From Hevea brasiliensis (Eukaryota > Streptophyta > Magnoliopsida > Malpighiales > Euphorbiaceae), in NCBI RefSeq assembly GCF_030052815.1, contig NC_079496.1, positions 68,189,652 to 68,253,651 of the forward strand: a stretch of DNA of 64,000 nt, read 5' to 3'. Below the pieces are notes generated by a model. That model did not search any database. It had not been told where the DNA came from and saw nothing but the letters and a program-made list of their open reading frames with translations. A program made the translations under genes and the position numbers. Below, piece by piece: positions 32,082-45,500 of the stretch. How positions within the stretch are numbered: position 1 is the first letter of the stretch; each line of letters opens with the position of its first letter.

Positions 32082-35000
32082 TGTCACACCCTACCCCTTT
32101 GTAAGGCATAACATGATCCCGTAGTATACTTAATGAATTACCAACTCCGTCTACTGATAACCCATTAAATACACTACAAGGGATTTTAAAAACTTTTCTT
32201 ACTTCTTTTACAGTGGTGAGCACTATTTACAGGTGTTAAAAAACATTTTTTAAACTGAAGTGATAGAACTAACACATTTGAATTATTTGGAATTTCTGTA
32301 AAAATTTTGACAGAGTGCCATCTGTATTTTGGATAAAACAGTTCTTCAGAAAACCTGTAAAAGCACTTCAATATATTTCCAAATCTCAACTCCAACATAT
32401 TTCTCAATACAACATATTTCTCAACTCAAATCCACAGTGATTTTTCAAAGACTGAGATACAAGAAATATAATATAATTTTTACAAGCCAAAATAACTCAT
32501 AATTATTTTACAACTTAAATGTACAATTTGAATTTACAACTGCTCAAAACCAAGAACAATATGTACATATAATGGTCATACATTACAGTACAAAATGCAA
32601 AATGTGGTATACTCATTATACCTGATAATCTCTCGCTGGATGTACTAGCAGCCTAGTCTGCTGCCCTATCTGTCTGTCTACTTGCGACAGCAATGAAAAG
32701 CTATCGCTGAGACAATGTCTCAGTGGTGCACAACATTAATCAAATACAACTTTAAATCATAGTTCATAAATCATATAAATGATGGATACGTAAAACCATA
32801 GTTAAATTCAAGACAATGAATGTAATAAGGAATTTAACACAATATCACAATAAATCTCAATAATCAAAACGTAGTTAAATTCAAAAGACAGTGAATGTCA
32901 ATAAGAATTTAAACTCCATTTCACAAATTATCAAAGCTCATAATAACACAATTTAGTCAAATAATTTATGAACACAGTGTTGCCAATTCATACACAACTT
33001 AAGCCATGACACAAAATTTTCGATCAATGCCGCGTTGTACACCACGACAAAGCAATCACAACCCCACTAATCAAAATCAATGAGGAAGGGAGCTAGCTAT
33101 ATAATGAGTACTCATCCGATCACCTCAACTGCTAAACCAGAGAGGGAGAAAAATAAACGATCACGACTCCATAAATGGAGAAGGAATGATATGATACTGT
33201 CATGCTAAGTGTGAACACAAAATCAATTCCAAACATTTTATTCAAATGATTCGTAAGAATCCAATAAATTTCCAAAGTCATAATTTCATTCACAAAATGG
33301 CAACATAATTCATAATTAACTTCAAATTTTCACAAATCACAGTAAATCAATTTTTCCATAGTTTCAAACCATTCACAATGCTTTTCAAGCAATAAGTATC
33401 CATTCAAACACATTTCCATAATTGAAAACAATAATATACAAATAGTCATAATTTATTTCAATTGAAAAATTCAAAAGAAATAACTATTGTGCACAAACCT
33501 CCGGTAACTGTCTCCTGGTCTTGACTCAGTGTTTCCTTCCCTTTCCCTGAGTCTTTGCTAACTGAGAAACACAATTTGAAGTGTTTCAGTACTTAATTAA
33601 ACTGTCTCTAACGATAATGCTTGATAATTAATCTACTGAATTGTATTATTTGCTTAGTCAACCTAATATGTCGACCCTCGATGTATTCTAGGTGAATTAG
33701 GTTTTAAGATTACCAATATGTCACATTCGATAGTCTTTTAGGGTTGGTACATGTTACCAAATTCATTTCCATGTATCTTGCATTTTCTTGCAATTTGCTG
33801 GATTCCGGGATACTAGTTTGACCTAGCCGGACGACCTAGTTCCCTCGGTTTTCATATTTCGGTCAAAACTAAAAACTTGTAGATCTATGTCTTATGGAAT
33901 GCGGGGCAAAATTTTAGGTCATTCTGAGTTATGTAGACCATGTTATGGTCATTTTACTATTGCTGGTCAAATTGCATCAAAATTGGTCACTTTAGGTCAC
34001 TTTAGGTCGTTTTAGGTTCGGCCAGTTTTTGGACCCGAAATTGTGCAGGCTGTTTGACTTGCTTATGGTCATTTCTAGGCTTTGATGTCTGCATAAGACT
34101 TGTAGATATGGGTCTTAGCTATTCATGGTTAAAATTTCAGGTCAATTAGACCTGTTTTGAGTGAGTTATGGCCTAAACACTAACTGCTGCCCAAATGGTC
34201 AATTTTCAGGCCTCAATTGCACTTAATCCGGATTTGGTCATTTTTCAAGCTACCTTGCAGGCAGAATTTTGGCAAGCTTTGTTCATGAAAGTTGGCACAT
34301 TTTGTGCCTAATTTCAACTCCAATTGGTCTCATACCAATTGGAGCCACACACTTAAAGTTATAGGCCTAAAACTCAAACTGCCTTATTGCATTTCTTCCA
34401 TACATATCAAGGATCACTCCTAACACTTACCAAACTCAACATTCAAGTCAATTCTGATTGTACCATAACCTAAACATAATTTACAACATATTATAGGTCA
34501 TTTTGGCAGCTTACAATTACATTCAATATGCACCAATAAGTGCAGAATTTGTCTAACTCAATTTACAACAATTCAATCACCAATTCATGCTCATTTACAT
34601 GTCCAACTTCACACCATCATACATGCACTCAAACTGCCATAACCACTATCACAATTCAACACCATTATTTCATAAACCAAGCATGAATTCCAGCATTCCT
34701 CAAGAGTTAACAAACTGCCACAATGGTACATTTACATTCCATTAATTTCCAAGCTTCAAATTTCAATTCACATTTACATATACTAAGTATACATCACCCA
34801 AACAATTTCCTACACAATATACATTTAATCAATCATTTAATTCACCATTTACAAGCAAAAATAAGCTGTCTTTAAAGTTTTTCCATGGCTGCCAAAAGTA
34901 CACTTCCCCACTCAACATCAAACTTCAAAAATCTCTCCATAAATCAAACACCCATAACATTCTTACTAACTTTAATGAAGCAATAACCCAAAAACACAAA

Positions 35001-35871
35001 CTTACCACTTTCGAAATTCTTCAAAACCTCTCCAAAACTTGGTTTTCTTGTTGCCTATCTACTGCCCATGGTGTGAGGATTAACTTTAATGAAGGAAAGT
35101 GCATGGAAAGTGGCTTAGATCAAGCTTGCATGAAGCTTCCACCCATGCGTCCATGGAGGAATTCCATTCTTGGTTTGGCTGCCCTTTGGAAAGGTTGAAG
35201 ATGAAGTTTAAATCTGTCCAAATGCATTATAAAGGTGTCCCACAATGTGAGTTAGTGGACCACTAACTTTAGAAAATGACTTATTTAATTAAAGTTACCA
35301 AATTTACAATTTTGCCTAATTATTTCCACTTTTATATTATGTACCATATATTTATTTTTCATTGCATTTTCAAAGTTTAATATCATTTATTTTTAATAGA
35401 CATTTAGGTCAAAAGACAATTCGGGGTGTCAAATGACCATAATGCCCCTGTTCGGGTTGCATTCCTGATTTTTCGGTAACACCGAATTTTGTCCATTTTT
35501 CGATTTCTCGCTTTTCTTTGTACTAATTATTTAATTTTTCTTTGATATTTTTAATGATATTTATACTTCAATAAATATTTATTTGAGTCGTAAAAATATT
35601 TTCCAGGGTTCGCCGCAGTCTAGGGCTAGTCAATGGTCCACGCCGTGACTTTCAGGTGCGGTCACCCATCGCTAGGGTTCCCGGCTCGTTTAACTTGGTT
35701 ACATTTCTTTGCTATTATTTTTCCTTTGCTTTTCTTGTATTTTCTTTTCTTGTATTTCATTATTTTATGTCTCCTCATCAATATCTAAGTGTAGTTCTAG
35801 GCATCCTAGCTGTCCGGACAACTCTGATCACTGGAACAATAGAACGCACTACCAAACATAGGGGTGTTACA
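32082..35871 (-). mobile_element. Element B: right (5') LTR
   Basis: LTR of 3.79 kb with the same ends as the left copy; CCTCT (35872-35876) completes the target duplication, so B is a full insertion into C. Donor-like GTAAGT at 35000-35005 (complement) and a 5S-like segment at 35646-35697. Exon-like sequence upstream of the donor contains several ATGs on the element strand, one opening a 15-codon frame (MEFLHGRMGGSFMQA) related to the D leader frame. Confidence 0.95.
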
Positions 35872-35876
35872 CCTCT

Positions 35877-36385
35877 TCAATTCATTAAAACTCTGCTGGC
35901 ATTTGTCCGTCCACTGAAATTTCACATCTTTCCTAAGCAGCTTGGTCAATGGAGATGCCAACATGGAGAATCCCTTCACAAATCGACGGCAGTATCCAGC
36001 TAACCCCAGAAAACTGCGAATCTCTATGATATTTCTAGGTGGCTTCCAATTAAGGACAGCTTCTATCTTGCTACGATCTACCTTAATACCCTCTGCTGAT
36101 ACTATGTGCCCCAAAAATGATATCTCCTTCAGCCAAAATTCACATTTCGACAATTTGGTGTATTGTTGTTTCTCCCTCAAAGTTTGTAGTACAATCTGCA
36201 GATGTCTATCATGCTCTTCTACACTCCTCAAGTAAGCCAATATATCATCTATAAACACAACCACAAACTGGTCGAGGTAGGGTCTGAAGATAGTGTTCAT
36301 TAGATCCATAAAAACAGCCGGAGCATTAGTTAATGCATAACTGGAGAGTGCCATCCTTCTTCTTTACAAACAACACTAGCGCTCC
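35877..36385 (-). pseudogene. Element C: reverse transcriptase, internally deleted
   Basis: The frame 35806-36354 carries [14 protein letters not shown], the FIDDILAY catalytic box (normally DDILVYS), [28 protein letters not shown] and [11 protein letters not shown] up to the B insertion. Just upstream, the RT start ([13 protein letters not shown]) is joined directly to NAPAVF: about 75 codons covering the LNKVTV to MPFGLT part of the palm are missing. The loss is inside the catalytic core and inactivates it. Confidence 0.9.
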
Positions 36386-37150
36386 CTAAGGTGACACACT
36401 AGGGTGGATAAAGCCCTTGTCAAGCAGCTCTTGCAACTGCACTTTCAATTCTTTTAGTTCTACTAGTGCCATTCTGTATGACGTTATGGAGATTGGGTCC
36501 ACACCAGGCATAACATCAATCTCAAACTGCACTTCTCTTTCTGGAGGTAATCCTGGCAATTCATCAGGAAACACATCCAGAAAGTCACATACTGTGGGGA
36601 TGTACCTCAATGCTGGACTACCCACTTGGGTGTCTATCACATGCGCCAAGTACGCCTCACAACCCTTCCTAATCATTTTTTTGGCCAATGCAGCTAAAAT
36701 GATGTTTGAAGGCAATAACTGCCTCTCCCCATGTATTACTACATCACCATACTGAGGAAGACCAAAAGTGACTGTCTTCAATCTACAGTCAATCGTTGCA
36801 TGATGCCTGGCTAACCAATCCATACCCAAGATAATGTCATAATCTCTGAAGGGCATTTCAATCAAATTAGATAGAAAAGTGTGTCCTTGGATCACCAAAG
36901 GACAGTCCATATATAGTCTATTTACCTTAACCTCCTGGCCTAATGGACTAGTTACTAGCACATCATAGTCCATTAGTACACGCTAAATAGCAGTAGAGCA
37001 CATCACACTAGCACTAACATACGAATGTATGGAGCCAAGATCAAATAACACATATACATCTTGGTCAAGGATGGAGAAAATACCAGCTACTACGTTTGAT
37101 GTTTCAACCTCCTCCCTCTGACGCATGGTATACACTCTGACTAGTGCACC
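36386..37150 (-). pseudogene. Element C: protease and RT N-terminus
   Basis: The open frame 36386-36973 carries QGHTFLSNLIEMPFRDYDI, ILGMDWLARHHAT, the LAHVID region, [13 protein letters not shown] and GFIHPSVSP. Upstream to about 37140 the protease active-site region (LFDLGSIHSY-like) is in another frame. Close in sequence to B and E; frame breaks at about 36980. Confidence 0.88.
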
Positions 37151-37645
37151 ACTGGGCACTAGCTGGTTAATAGTACTTTGACTTCCAGGAGTGTTACCAG
37201 GACCCTTACCTCTGCCTCTACCTCTACCAGCTGACTGTGACCCTCTAGGTGCAGAGACTTAGGCTGATCCCTTAGATGTAGCAGAAGGTCCAGATCGGCG
37301 CGGACTAGTACAATCCTTAGCGAAATGTCCACTCTATCCACAGTTATAGCATGCACCTATGGCCTTGAAACACACCCCACCGTGTGTTCTACCACAACTT
37401 TCACACTACCAGACTGATAAAGATCCTCGAGAAGCTTGTTAGGTTGACTGACCAGACCGGGGTGGTCTTTGGCTAGAGAATCTGCCTCTGCCAGATCTGT
37501 AAGAGCTAGATCCCCCAGATTGTTTCCTCTTCCCTGAACCACTTTTAGGTGCTTGACTAGTAGTCTTTTCAGTCTTCTCATTCTCTTGCGTACCCTTCTT
37601 CCATTCTGTTTTCCCAAAATTTCTACTTCCTGAGATCAAACACAA
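37151..37645 (-). pseudogene. Element C: gag C-terminal remnant
   Basis: Basic Ser/Gly/Lys-rich region (37439-37645, KSGSGKRKQSGGSS) and a zinc-knuckle area at about 37330-37400, in several frames. The N-terminal two thirds of gag, which in B and E hold the DPLEAEQW and GDAYEWW core, are absent: gag tail sequence abuts the leader at about 37630-37645. Confidence 0.8.
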
Positions 37646-37785
37646 GGAGGTTGACCTCCGCTAGTGCATATTCAATATGTCATATGTATCAATTAAAGAC
37701 ACTTGAGCAGTTGTACTTATCAAAGAAATATTCATACACATAGTCAAAATTTATTGCAAAACCATGCTCTGATACCACTAAAACA
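37646..37785 (-). promoter_or_regulatory. Element C: leader and PBS
   Basis: GCTCTGATACCA at 37766-37777 (complement of the tRNA-Met PBS), 8 nt from the LTR. On the element strand TTTGATCTCAG/GAAG (about 37630) is an acceptor-like site. The leader is otherwise like B's. Confidence 0.8.
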
Positions 37786-40700
37786 TGTCACACCTTACCC
37801 CTTTGTAAGGCATAACATGATCTCGTAGAATACCTAATGAACTACCGAACTTCACCCACCAATAATTCATTAAGTACACTATAAGGGATTTTAAAACCAT
37901 TTTCTTACATTTTGGAAGTGGTGAGCGTTTTGATAGGAATTAAAAACATTTAATTGAAGTCTCAAAATTAGTAACAATTTTTGTCCATTTTATTCTTCCG
38001 CAAATTTTATTAAAATTTTGGCAGAGTGCCTTCTGTATCTGGAGAAAACAGTTCTTCAAAAACCTATAAAAACACTTCCAATAAATTTTTTCACAACTCC
38101 CAACCTCCAAATAATCTCAATTCAACCTAACTAAAGTCAATTCCACTTCAAAATAATTTTACAATTTAGTCCAAGTTTGACATCTCAAAATATTTCATCA
38201 TTTCATTCAATAAAAGCTAATTTACAATCACAAGTTTAATTTACAGATATAAAATAAAACAACTAATACTATTACAATTTATTATACAACTGCTCAACTT
38301 TACATTAATACATATGACATTAAAATATTTACATCAAAATAACTACAAGGGTATAAACAATACCCATATAAAAAAAGGATCAGTGAAGTCCTCAATATCA
38401 GTAGCAGCTCACTCTGCTGCTTTCTCCTTGCTCTTATCTGCGACAACAAAATAAGCTATCGCTGAGTATAAAAATACTCAGTGGTGTATAATAAAAATTG
38501 AAATGCAGTACATAAATCATTCGTTGACAAAACACAATTTAAATGTTGCACAATTACATTTCACCAATTATCAAAACTCATTATAGCAAAATTTTTGGAT
38601 CAAATAATTTAATAAACATAGTGTTGCCAATTCATACACAGCTTAAGCCATGACACAAAATTTCTGATCAATGCCGTGTTGTACACCACAACAAAGCAAT
38701 CTACAACCCTATTAATCGAAATCAATGAGGGTGGTGGCTAGCTAGCTAATGAGTACTCATCCGATCTACAACCTCAACTGGTAAACCAGAGAGGGAGGAA
38801 AATAATCGATCTCAACCCTAGAAATGGGGGAATAATATGGTACTGTCATGCTAAGTGTGAATCCAAAATCAAATTAAAACAATTTATTCAAATATTGCAT
38901 ACAAAAATCAAATCAATTTCCAAAGTTACATTTTCATTCACAAAGTGGCAACATAAAAGTTTTTAAACTCATAATGCATACTAAATTTATTTTTCAATGA
39001 TAAAATGCTTAAATAGGGTTTATTGCGCACAAACCTGACGTGAGTCGCCTCTAGGCCTTGACTCAGTCTCTTAGACTTTTCGAGCCATTTTCAGCTGAAA
39101 CACACAGTTTCACAGTGTTTTAGTACCATAACTTAGCATAAATCCAAAAATAAATTCAAATTCACTTTTATCTAGCTTATATATGCTAAACTTGATGTTC
39201 TTTAAAATTTGTGTTTCGGGGTTACTATTCACTACACTATTCAAGTCAATTTGTTGACTTTCTAAGGCTTAATTGGTATGGGAATTCCAACTTCACCCAC
39301 ATACCACATTTTGGTCACTAAATTTGTTAGTTTTTGTTGTTTTCTCAAAACTTAGGTCTTTTAGGCAAAATTGTAATTTTTCAGTTTTGGTGTCTTATGT
39401 TGCACAATTCCATTTGTCAATTTGCTTTTAGAATTTGGCAAAATTTACTTCATAGAAAATGTTCCCTATTATCTTAACTTTATTCTTCTTTTTAAATCAC
39501 TCCAATTGGAGTTTTTTTATCTCAAGTTATAGCCATTGGAATCATGGCTACCGGATTGGACTTAACCCAGATTTCTGGGCACCAAACTGGTTCTGGCAGC
39601 TTTAGATCACCAATTTTGGGTGGCCAAATGACTTAGTTAAGGGCATAATTTGGATTGGTGTTCTTCATGAAAGTTGTTGGTCTATATCTCAACTGTCCAC
39701 TGGTAAAATGTCAGGTCATTTAGACCTGCCTAGCCCAAGTTATGGCCAAATGAACAAACACTGTTCATTTGGTCATTTTTGTACAGGTTAGACTGCAGAA
39801 ATCTAGATTTGGTCAATTTGTTCACTAGGTTATGGTCACTTTTTGGGCATGATTCCTAAATGAAAAATGTTCCATCTTGTGTCTATTTTCATTCCCAATT
39901 GGTCTCATACCAATTGGACTTGTAAATTTTCAGTTTTGGTCCCTTAAAGGGACCTTGGCAGCATGACCATTTTCAATCCAAATTGAAACTCACTTCCAAC
40001 ACTTCCAACACATCTCAATTGGTCACAAATAACCATTTTTCATCTCAAACAAGGTCAAACACACCAATTGACCAATTTTCACAATTTTGGCTTTCAAAAC
40101 CCTAGGTGCCAAAACTCTAATTTTTCTAATTATCACAATTCATGCAATCCAACTACACAAATCACATATACACACTTAACCCAACTTCTCTAATACTTTA
40201 ATTCCAATATTTTCCATCAAATCCAATATCTCCCTAGGCTGGCAAAATTTCGTATGGTCCCTTAACAAGTGTTTTCTTTCATTTTTAAGTTGAGTTCTAG
40301 GTTAGTTAAACTAAAAACATAACTAAGAAACTGAATTTCTCAAACTAGATTACTTACCTCCAATTTCTTCAATTCTCTTATTTCTTTCCTTTCCTTTGCT
40401 TCTTCAATCTTCCTTCCAAATCTCATGCACAAGGTTTAAATAAGGAGCTTACTATCTCTATGGTTGAAATTAAGTTTTCTCCAAACTCAAAGTGAGCTTC
40501 AATGGAGGTTTAAGTGAGAGTAAGGGAGAGAGTGAGAGAGAGACGGCAATGGTGAGGAAGACAACTCTTTTTATTTTTTTTTTCTTTCTTTTTTTTTTTT
40601 TTAAACTTATCCTTATGGAAGACCCATAATTTATCCAAAATTTAATTGTTTATTATTATGTTTATTACATCATGCATGGTGTCATCACCTTTTTCACTTT

Positions 40701-41242
40701 TTCTTTTTCTTTTTTTTTTTTCAATTTATTTTCCATTAGTTCATTAATTTAATACCCGATTCTGAAATTTTCTTTTATTTGATTTTATTTAACAGTCAGG
40801 TTAGGAGTCAGCTTTTGGGATCAATTGACCAAATTGCCCCTCGCCAGTTCAACCCGGTTTGTAAATAATTCAATATTTCTTCCGGCTCCCTAACCTAATT
40901 ATTTGACTGACTTAACAATTCTTTTTCGTGATTTTCTCTTTTCCACTGTGTTCGCAATAGTCCTAAGGACTGCAGCATCACATTTTACGGTTCGAAATTT
41001 GAGTTTAAATTAACTTCGCAGTCCTTCCCGAGAAGGTCACCCATCGCTGTGACTCTCGGCTCATTTAACTTCTTATGTTCTGTTTTTCTTATTTATACTT
41101 AATTAATTGGCAATTACTAATTATTTGTATTCAGGGCTTATCTAGTTATCTTAAGTATGGTTCTAATCTCCTTAATTATCCAGACTGACACCAGTCACTG
41201 GAATAGTAAAATATACTACGCTATGCAAATAGGGGTGTTACA
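37786..41242 (-). mobile_element. Element C: right (5') LTR
   Basis: LTR of 3.46 kb, TGTCACACCTTACCCC to AGGGGTGTTACA. AATAC at 41243-41247 pairs with AATAC at 11733-11737, which closes C's target duplication across 29.5 kb of nested DNA. Landmarks (complement): hairpin pair 38440-38488 (CTGAGTAT/ATACTCAG), canonical donor AG/GTAAGT (G at 40357), 5S-like segment about 41016-41070. Confidence 0.95.
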
Positions 41243-42089
41243 AATACAATGATATGGCATGAAATACACTAATATGACATGAAATACACTGAAGTGATTT
41301 TAAAGACTCTAACATGAGTTTAAAAAGATAGAGAATGAAATAAATACGCAAAAAAGATATTGCTAATTAATTTATTTCCAAAGTGCAGTAAAATATACAA
41401 ATGACCTAGAATTGCAAAAGTTTACACAGAATTATTATTTACAATTATTTAGTTGAATTTCTTTAAGAATATGCACCACTAAGCAATTTCCTTAGCGCGT
41501 TAGATTTTCCATCTCGTAGGTGGAGACCTGACACAGCAGCCGCCATAGCAGCAGCAGCCACCACAGTAGTACTCTAATTACAGTTGTCCAGATCTTCTAC
41601 AGTCCACAGTCCAAAGTCACCTCATCAGTTATAATTAATTGGTAGGGCCTATGTATATACTAGTATTTTAGTTCATGTAATTATAGTTGATGATGTAATA
41701 AATTGTATTGATATTTTTGAGACTATAAAATAAGCTTATGAACTTTTGTGTATAATTTTCCATATGAATGAATGAATGAAAAATATTATTTTCTTCAAAT
41801 TGAATGAACAGATATGATATGATATGTTATATGACAAGATTAATAAAATAGATATGATATGAAATTGTTTTTGACAGGTAACTATTGGAACCCTCTAGAT
41901 GCTAATAAAATCGAGGAGACTCTGCCTGGGTTTCCATAGAGATAAATTATGATAAAAAAAAATATTACCACATGTTTTCTATAAAGTTTAAAAATTAATA
42001 ATGGACACGATAGGATAAGATAGGATGCTTCGGCACCGAATGTGGCACACCTTGCTCGGCTACACTGTAGACGGGTGAGGGGTGTTATA
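41243..42089 (+). mobile_element. Element D1: 5' LTR, second part
   Basis: Resumes exactly where the first part stopped (AATAC repeat). It contains two 20-bp-like units around ATATGACATGAAATACAC (41249-41290), the ACTAAGCAA...TTAGCG hairpin (about 41480-41502) and AATAAA at about 41698. It ends GGGGTGTTATA at 42089, where the other D LTRs end TTACA. Confidence 0.9.
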
Positions 42090-42094
42090 TTTAG

Positions 42095-42106
42095 TGGTAT
42101 CAGAGC
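42095..42106 (+). promoter_or_regulatory. Element D1 primer binding site
   Basis: Exact TGGTATCAGAGC, 5 nt after the LTR; fixes D as a + strand LTR element primed by initiator tRNA-Met. Confidence 0.92.
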
Positions 42107-42570
42107 AAAGGTTTAGGCGATTCTAGACCTAGATAGATAGAAAGAAATAGTTTGCATCACATGCATAGGCCTTTAAATAGAGTCGAGGTGACACTAATGC
42201 AGATCTATTTTCTCTGGTTATTTTAGGTTAAGGTATGGATCTCGGTCCATAGAAAGTCATAGATTCGAAAAGGATAAGTATAGACAAAATCTGATCCATT
42301 GGGATATACCATGGTAACTACGCAATGTTCTTGATGTTGTGCTATAAGCTGCAGATTACAGTACCGACTAGGAACTATTATGTAGAGCTACGTATTTCCG
42401 ATAGCAAATCGAGATGAGGATAAGATTGTAGAGCTAAGTCTAGTAAGGCAGATTAAAGAGAAAGTGAAGTATTGTAACACGAAATAGCGGAAAGACAAAG
42501 AGATAGCAGTTCCTCGATTATTTACACTTGGTAAATTTCGAGGAAAAAATTTTATTTAAAGGGGAAGAAT
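42107..42570 (+). other. Element D1: complete internal region, non-coding
   Basis: Only about 0.48 kb between the LTRs counting the PBS. The first 130 bp match A's leader, including GTCGAGGTGACACTAATGCA, and lead to TTTTCTCTGGTTATTTTAG/G, an acceptor-like site (intron end 42226). A short ATG frame follows (42235, MDLGP then a stop). About 42270-42430 matches B's 3' internal region. The end has AAATTTCGAGGA and the polypurine tract AAAGGGGAAGAA (42558-42569). No gag or pol is present, so D depends on proteins of another element, possibly an A relative. Confidence 0.85.
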
Positions 42571-45500
42571 TATAACACCCTTATCATATGTAGTCTGTAC
42601 GTTCTACTATTTCGATGACTAACGTCTGTGCGGACAGCTAGAATGTCTGGAACTACACTTAAATGATAGGGAAGAGACATAAAATGATGGAATAAATGAT
42701 AAGAAAATATAAGAAAAATTAAGGAAAAATAAAAGAGATGAAATGTAACTAGGTTAAACGAGCCGGAACCGTAGCAATGGGTGACCGCACTAGGAAGTCA
42801 TTGCATAGACAGTTAATGACCCCAGGACCGCAGGAAACCCTAGGAAATAATTTTCGAGACCAAATTAAAAAGGTTTATTGAAGTACAAATGACATTAAAA
42901 ATGTCAAAGAAAAATTTAGTGAATCGGTACAGACGAAAATTTAGGGAACCATCGAATCAGGAATTAAATCGATATTATCGAAAAAGTTCGATTGTAACCC
43001 CAAGAGGGGCATTTTGGTCATTTGACACCTATAGTTGACTTTTGACCTAAATGTCCATTAAAAATGAGTGGTATTAAAATTTGAAAATGCCATGAAAACA
43101 TTAAATTACACGTGTAGTGTAATTAAGGGAAATAAAAGGGTGCAAATTGAAATAATGAAAACTTGATTATTATAATAATTTATTAATTATTAGTGGGGGT
43201 ATAAATAGCCATAAGTGGATAGAATTTTCCACTAACAATTTCATCTTCTTCACCTTCCATTCCCATGGCCGAATGAGTCTCCCACAATTCCTCCATGGAT
43301 GCTTCATGCAAGCTCTAAGTCCTCCCCTTTCTCACCATGATTTCCACAAGTCCCTTCGGAAGAAATTGTTCTCACACCATGGGAAGACTCTAGGCAACAA
43401 AAGGAAGGAGAAATTTCAAGGATTTAACAAGCTCAAGGAAGTGAACAAAGACGTTAGTGCCTAATCTTTCTACCATTCTTTCTTAATCCTTGATTTGAGG
43501 TTGAATTTAGTTAGTATGATGAGAAAATTGAAGAAATTGATGGGTATTTAGGAGTCCATGAATTCGATAGCCTTAATTCCCATGAGAGATTGATTATTTA
43601 TTACATATAAATGATGATTAGGGATGTTGATTAAAGTGGATATATGTATTAGAATTTAATTGCATGTTTTAGGTATAAATTGGGAAAAATTGAAGTAGGG
43701 TTTGATGACAATTTTGGGGATTTGCTGTAATTGCTTGAATTTGGTAATTTGAGATTAATTGATGAGGCTTGGGTAATTGTTGAATTATGGCAGCCTTGAG
43801 AAGCATTGAAGGTTGATATTTTCATGCATTTAAATGGTGATTAGTGAGGTAGATTAAGCTAATTACATGTACTAGCAAATCGATGTCTTGTGTATGTTGA
43901 AGTTGACAATTTGAATTAGGTTTGAACAAAGTATTGAAAACTTTGAGTAATTGTTCAATTTGGCAGCCTTGAGGTACTTAGGAGATTGATAATTTCATAT
44001 ATGTAAGTGTTGATTAATTGTGCTGATGAAAAAGTAGATAAGGCTATATGTTGATTGATGGAAATATTTGTGCTAAAAATTTAATGAAATGTGTATTATT
44101 GACTTTGACCATCTGAGTTAGGGTTTTAAATTGATTATTGAAGACTTGTATAAACTATTGGAAATTGATTGTATTGAGGTTTGATTGATGATATTAGAAG
44201 TTTCATGAATGCAAAGTTGTAGTTTGGGAGAAGGAGGAATGAAAATTGGAAGTGCAATTTCTATGTTGGTTGAGTATTTGTTGAATACAGTGAATGTTTT
44301 GAGCTATAAGCGAAATTGTGTGACTCTAATTGTTATGAGGCTAATTTGAGGTAAAATATGACCTAAAATGTTCCATTTTCCATGCAGAAGTCATGTACAA
44401 ATTCTGCCTACAAAGTGACCAAAAGTCTACCCTAATCCGGATTGCCATTTAGTGAATCCAGAATTTTGACCAAATGAACAATGTTCATTCATTTAGTCAT
44501 ATCTCGCTATAGACAGGTCTAAATAACCTAACATTTATACCATTGGAAAGCTTAGACACAGGCTACAACTTTTGTGAAGAAAACAAAGCCCAAAAATGCC
44601 ATTAACCAAGCTAAATTGCTTGCACAATTTGGGACACCAAAACTGTCCAGAACTAAAACTGCCCAGATTTGCTAAACATAGGCTACTTGACTAGTTTTGG
44701 AAAATAGGCCATACGTTGATCCATAGAACTCCAAATGACAAGAAACTAGTGCCAAAATTTCAATAAGAAATAGACCTACAAGATTGGTATTTTGAGCAAA
44801 ACCTAGAAATCAAGAGAAATAGGTCAATTGGCTAGTTCAATTTAGTGCACAAATTCTGGAAATTTGCACAAGTGACCAATAATTCCATAATACTCTTTTA
44901 TTCATATCTCTCACTAGAAAACTTCAATTGAGATGTGCCATATAGTTCTGGAAACCTAAGAAATAAGGCTTTAACTTTATTTCATGCAACTACCTCAAAA
45001 TATGAATGTAAGAAGCTTAAATTTTGGGTCAAAGCTACTGACCTAAATGGAAATCATGTTAGTATAAGACATTTGAGTCTAGGCCAATAATGTGGCTATT
45101 AGTAAGTCTACATGACTTGAAAACGTGCAACTAGAAATTTTGAGTGACCATAAGACATAGGGAAACAAATCCTATAAAGAACACTAGGCCTAAATATTGC
45201 TACAACCTATCTAAATAATTTGACAAAGTATGATACCAAAACTGCCTAGCTAAAGGAACTATAATTTACAACTGAATCAGTTGTGGTTATTTGACCATAA
45301 CATGAGTTATACAAATCCAAATGACATGATTCAAAAAGGAAAATAAAAACAAGACATAGAGGAACAACTTTCATTGAGGAAGTGTAGCCAAACAGTAGCC
45401 ACAAATTGCTAAATTTGATATGTAAGAACAAGACAGTAAAGCTGAACCTAAAGAAAGGTTCTTGGAATAACATATTGACTTATCCCTAACAAGTCAATAC

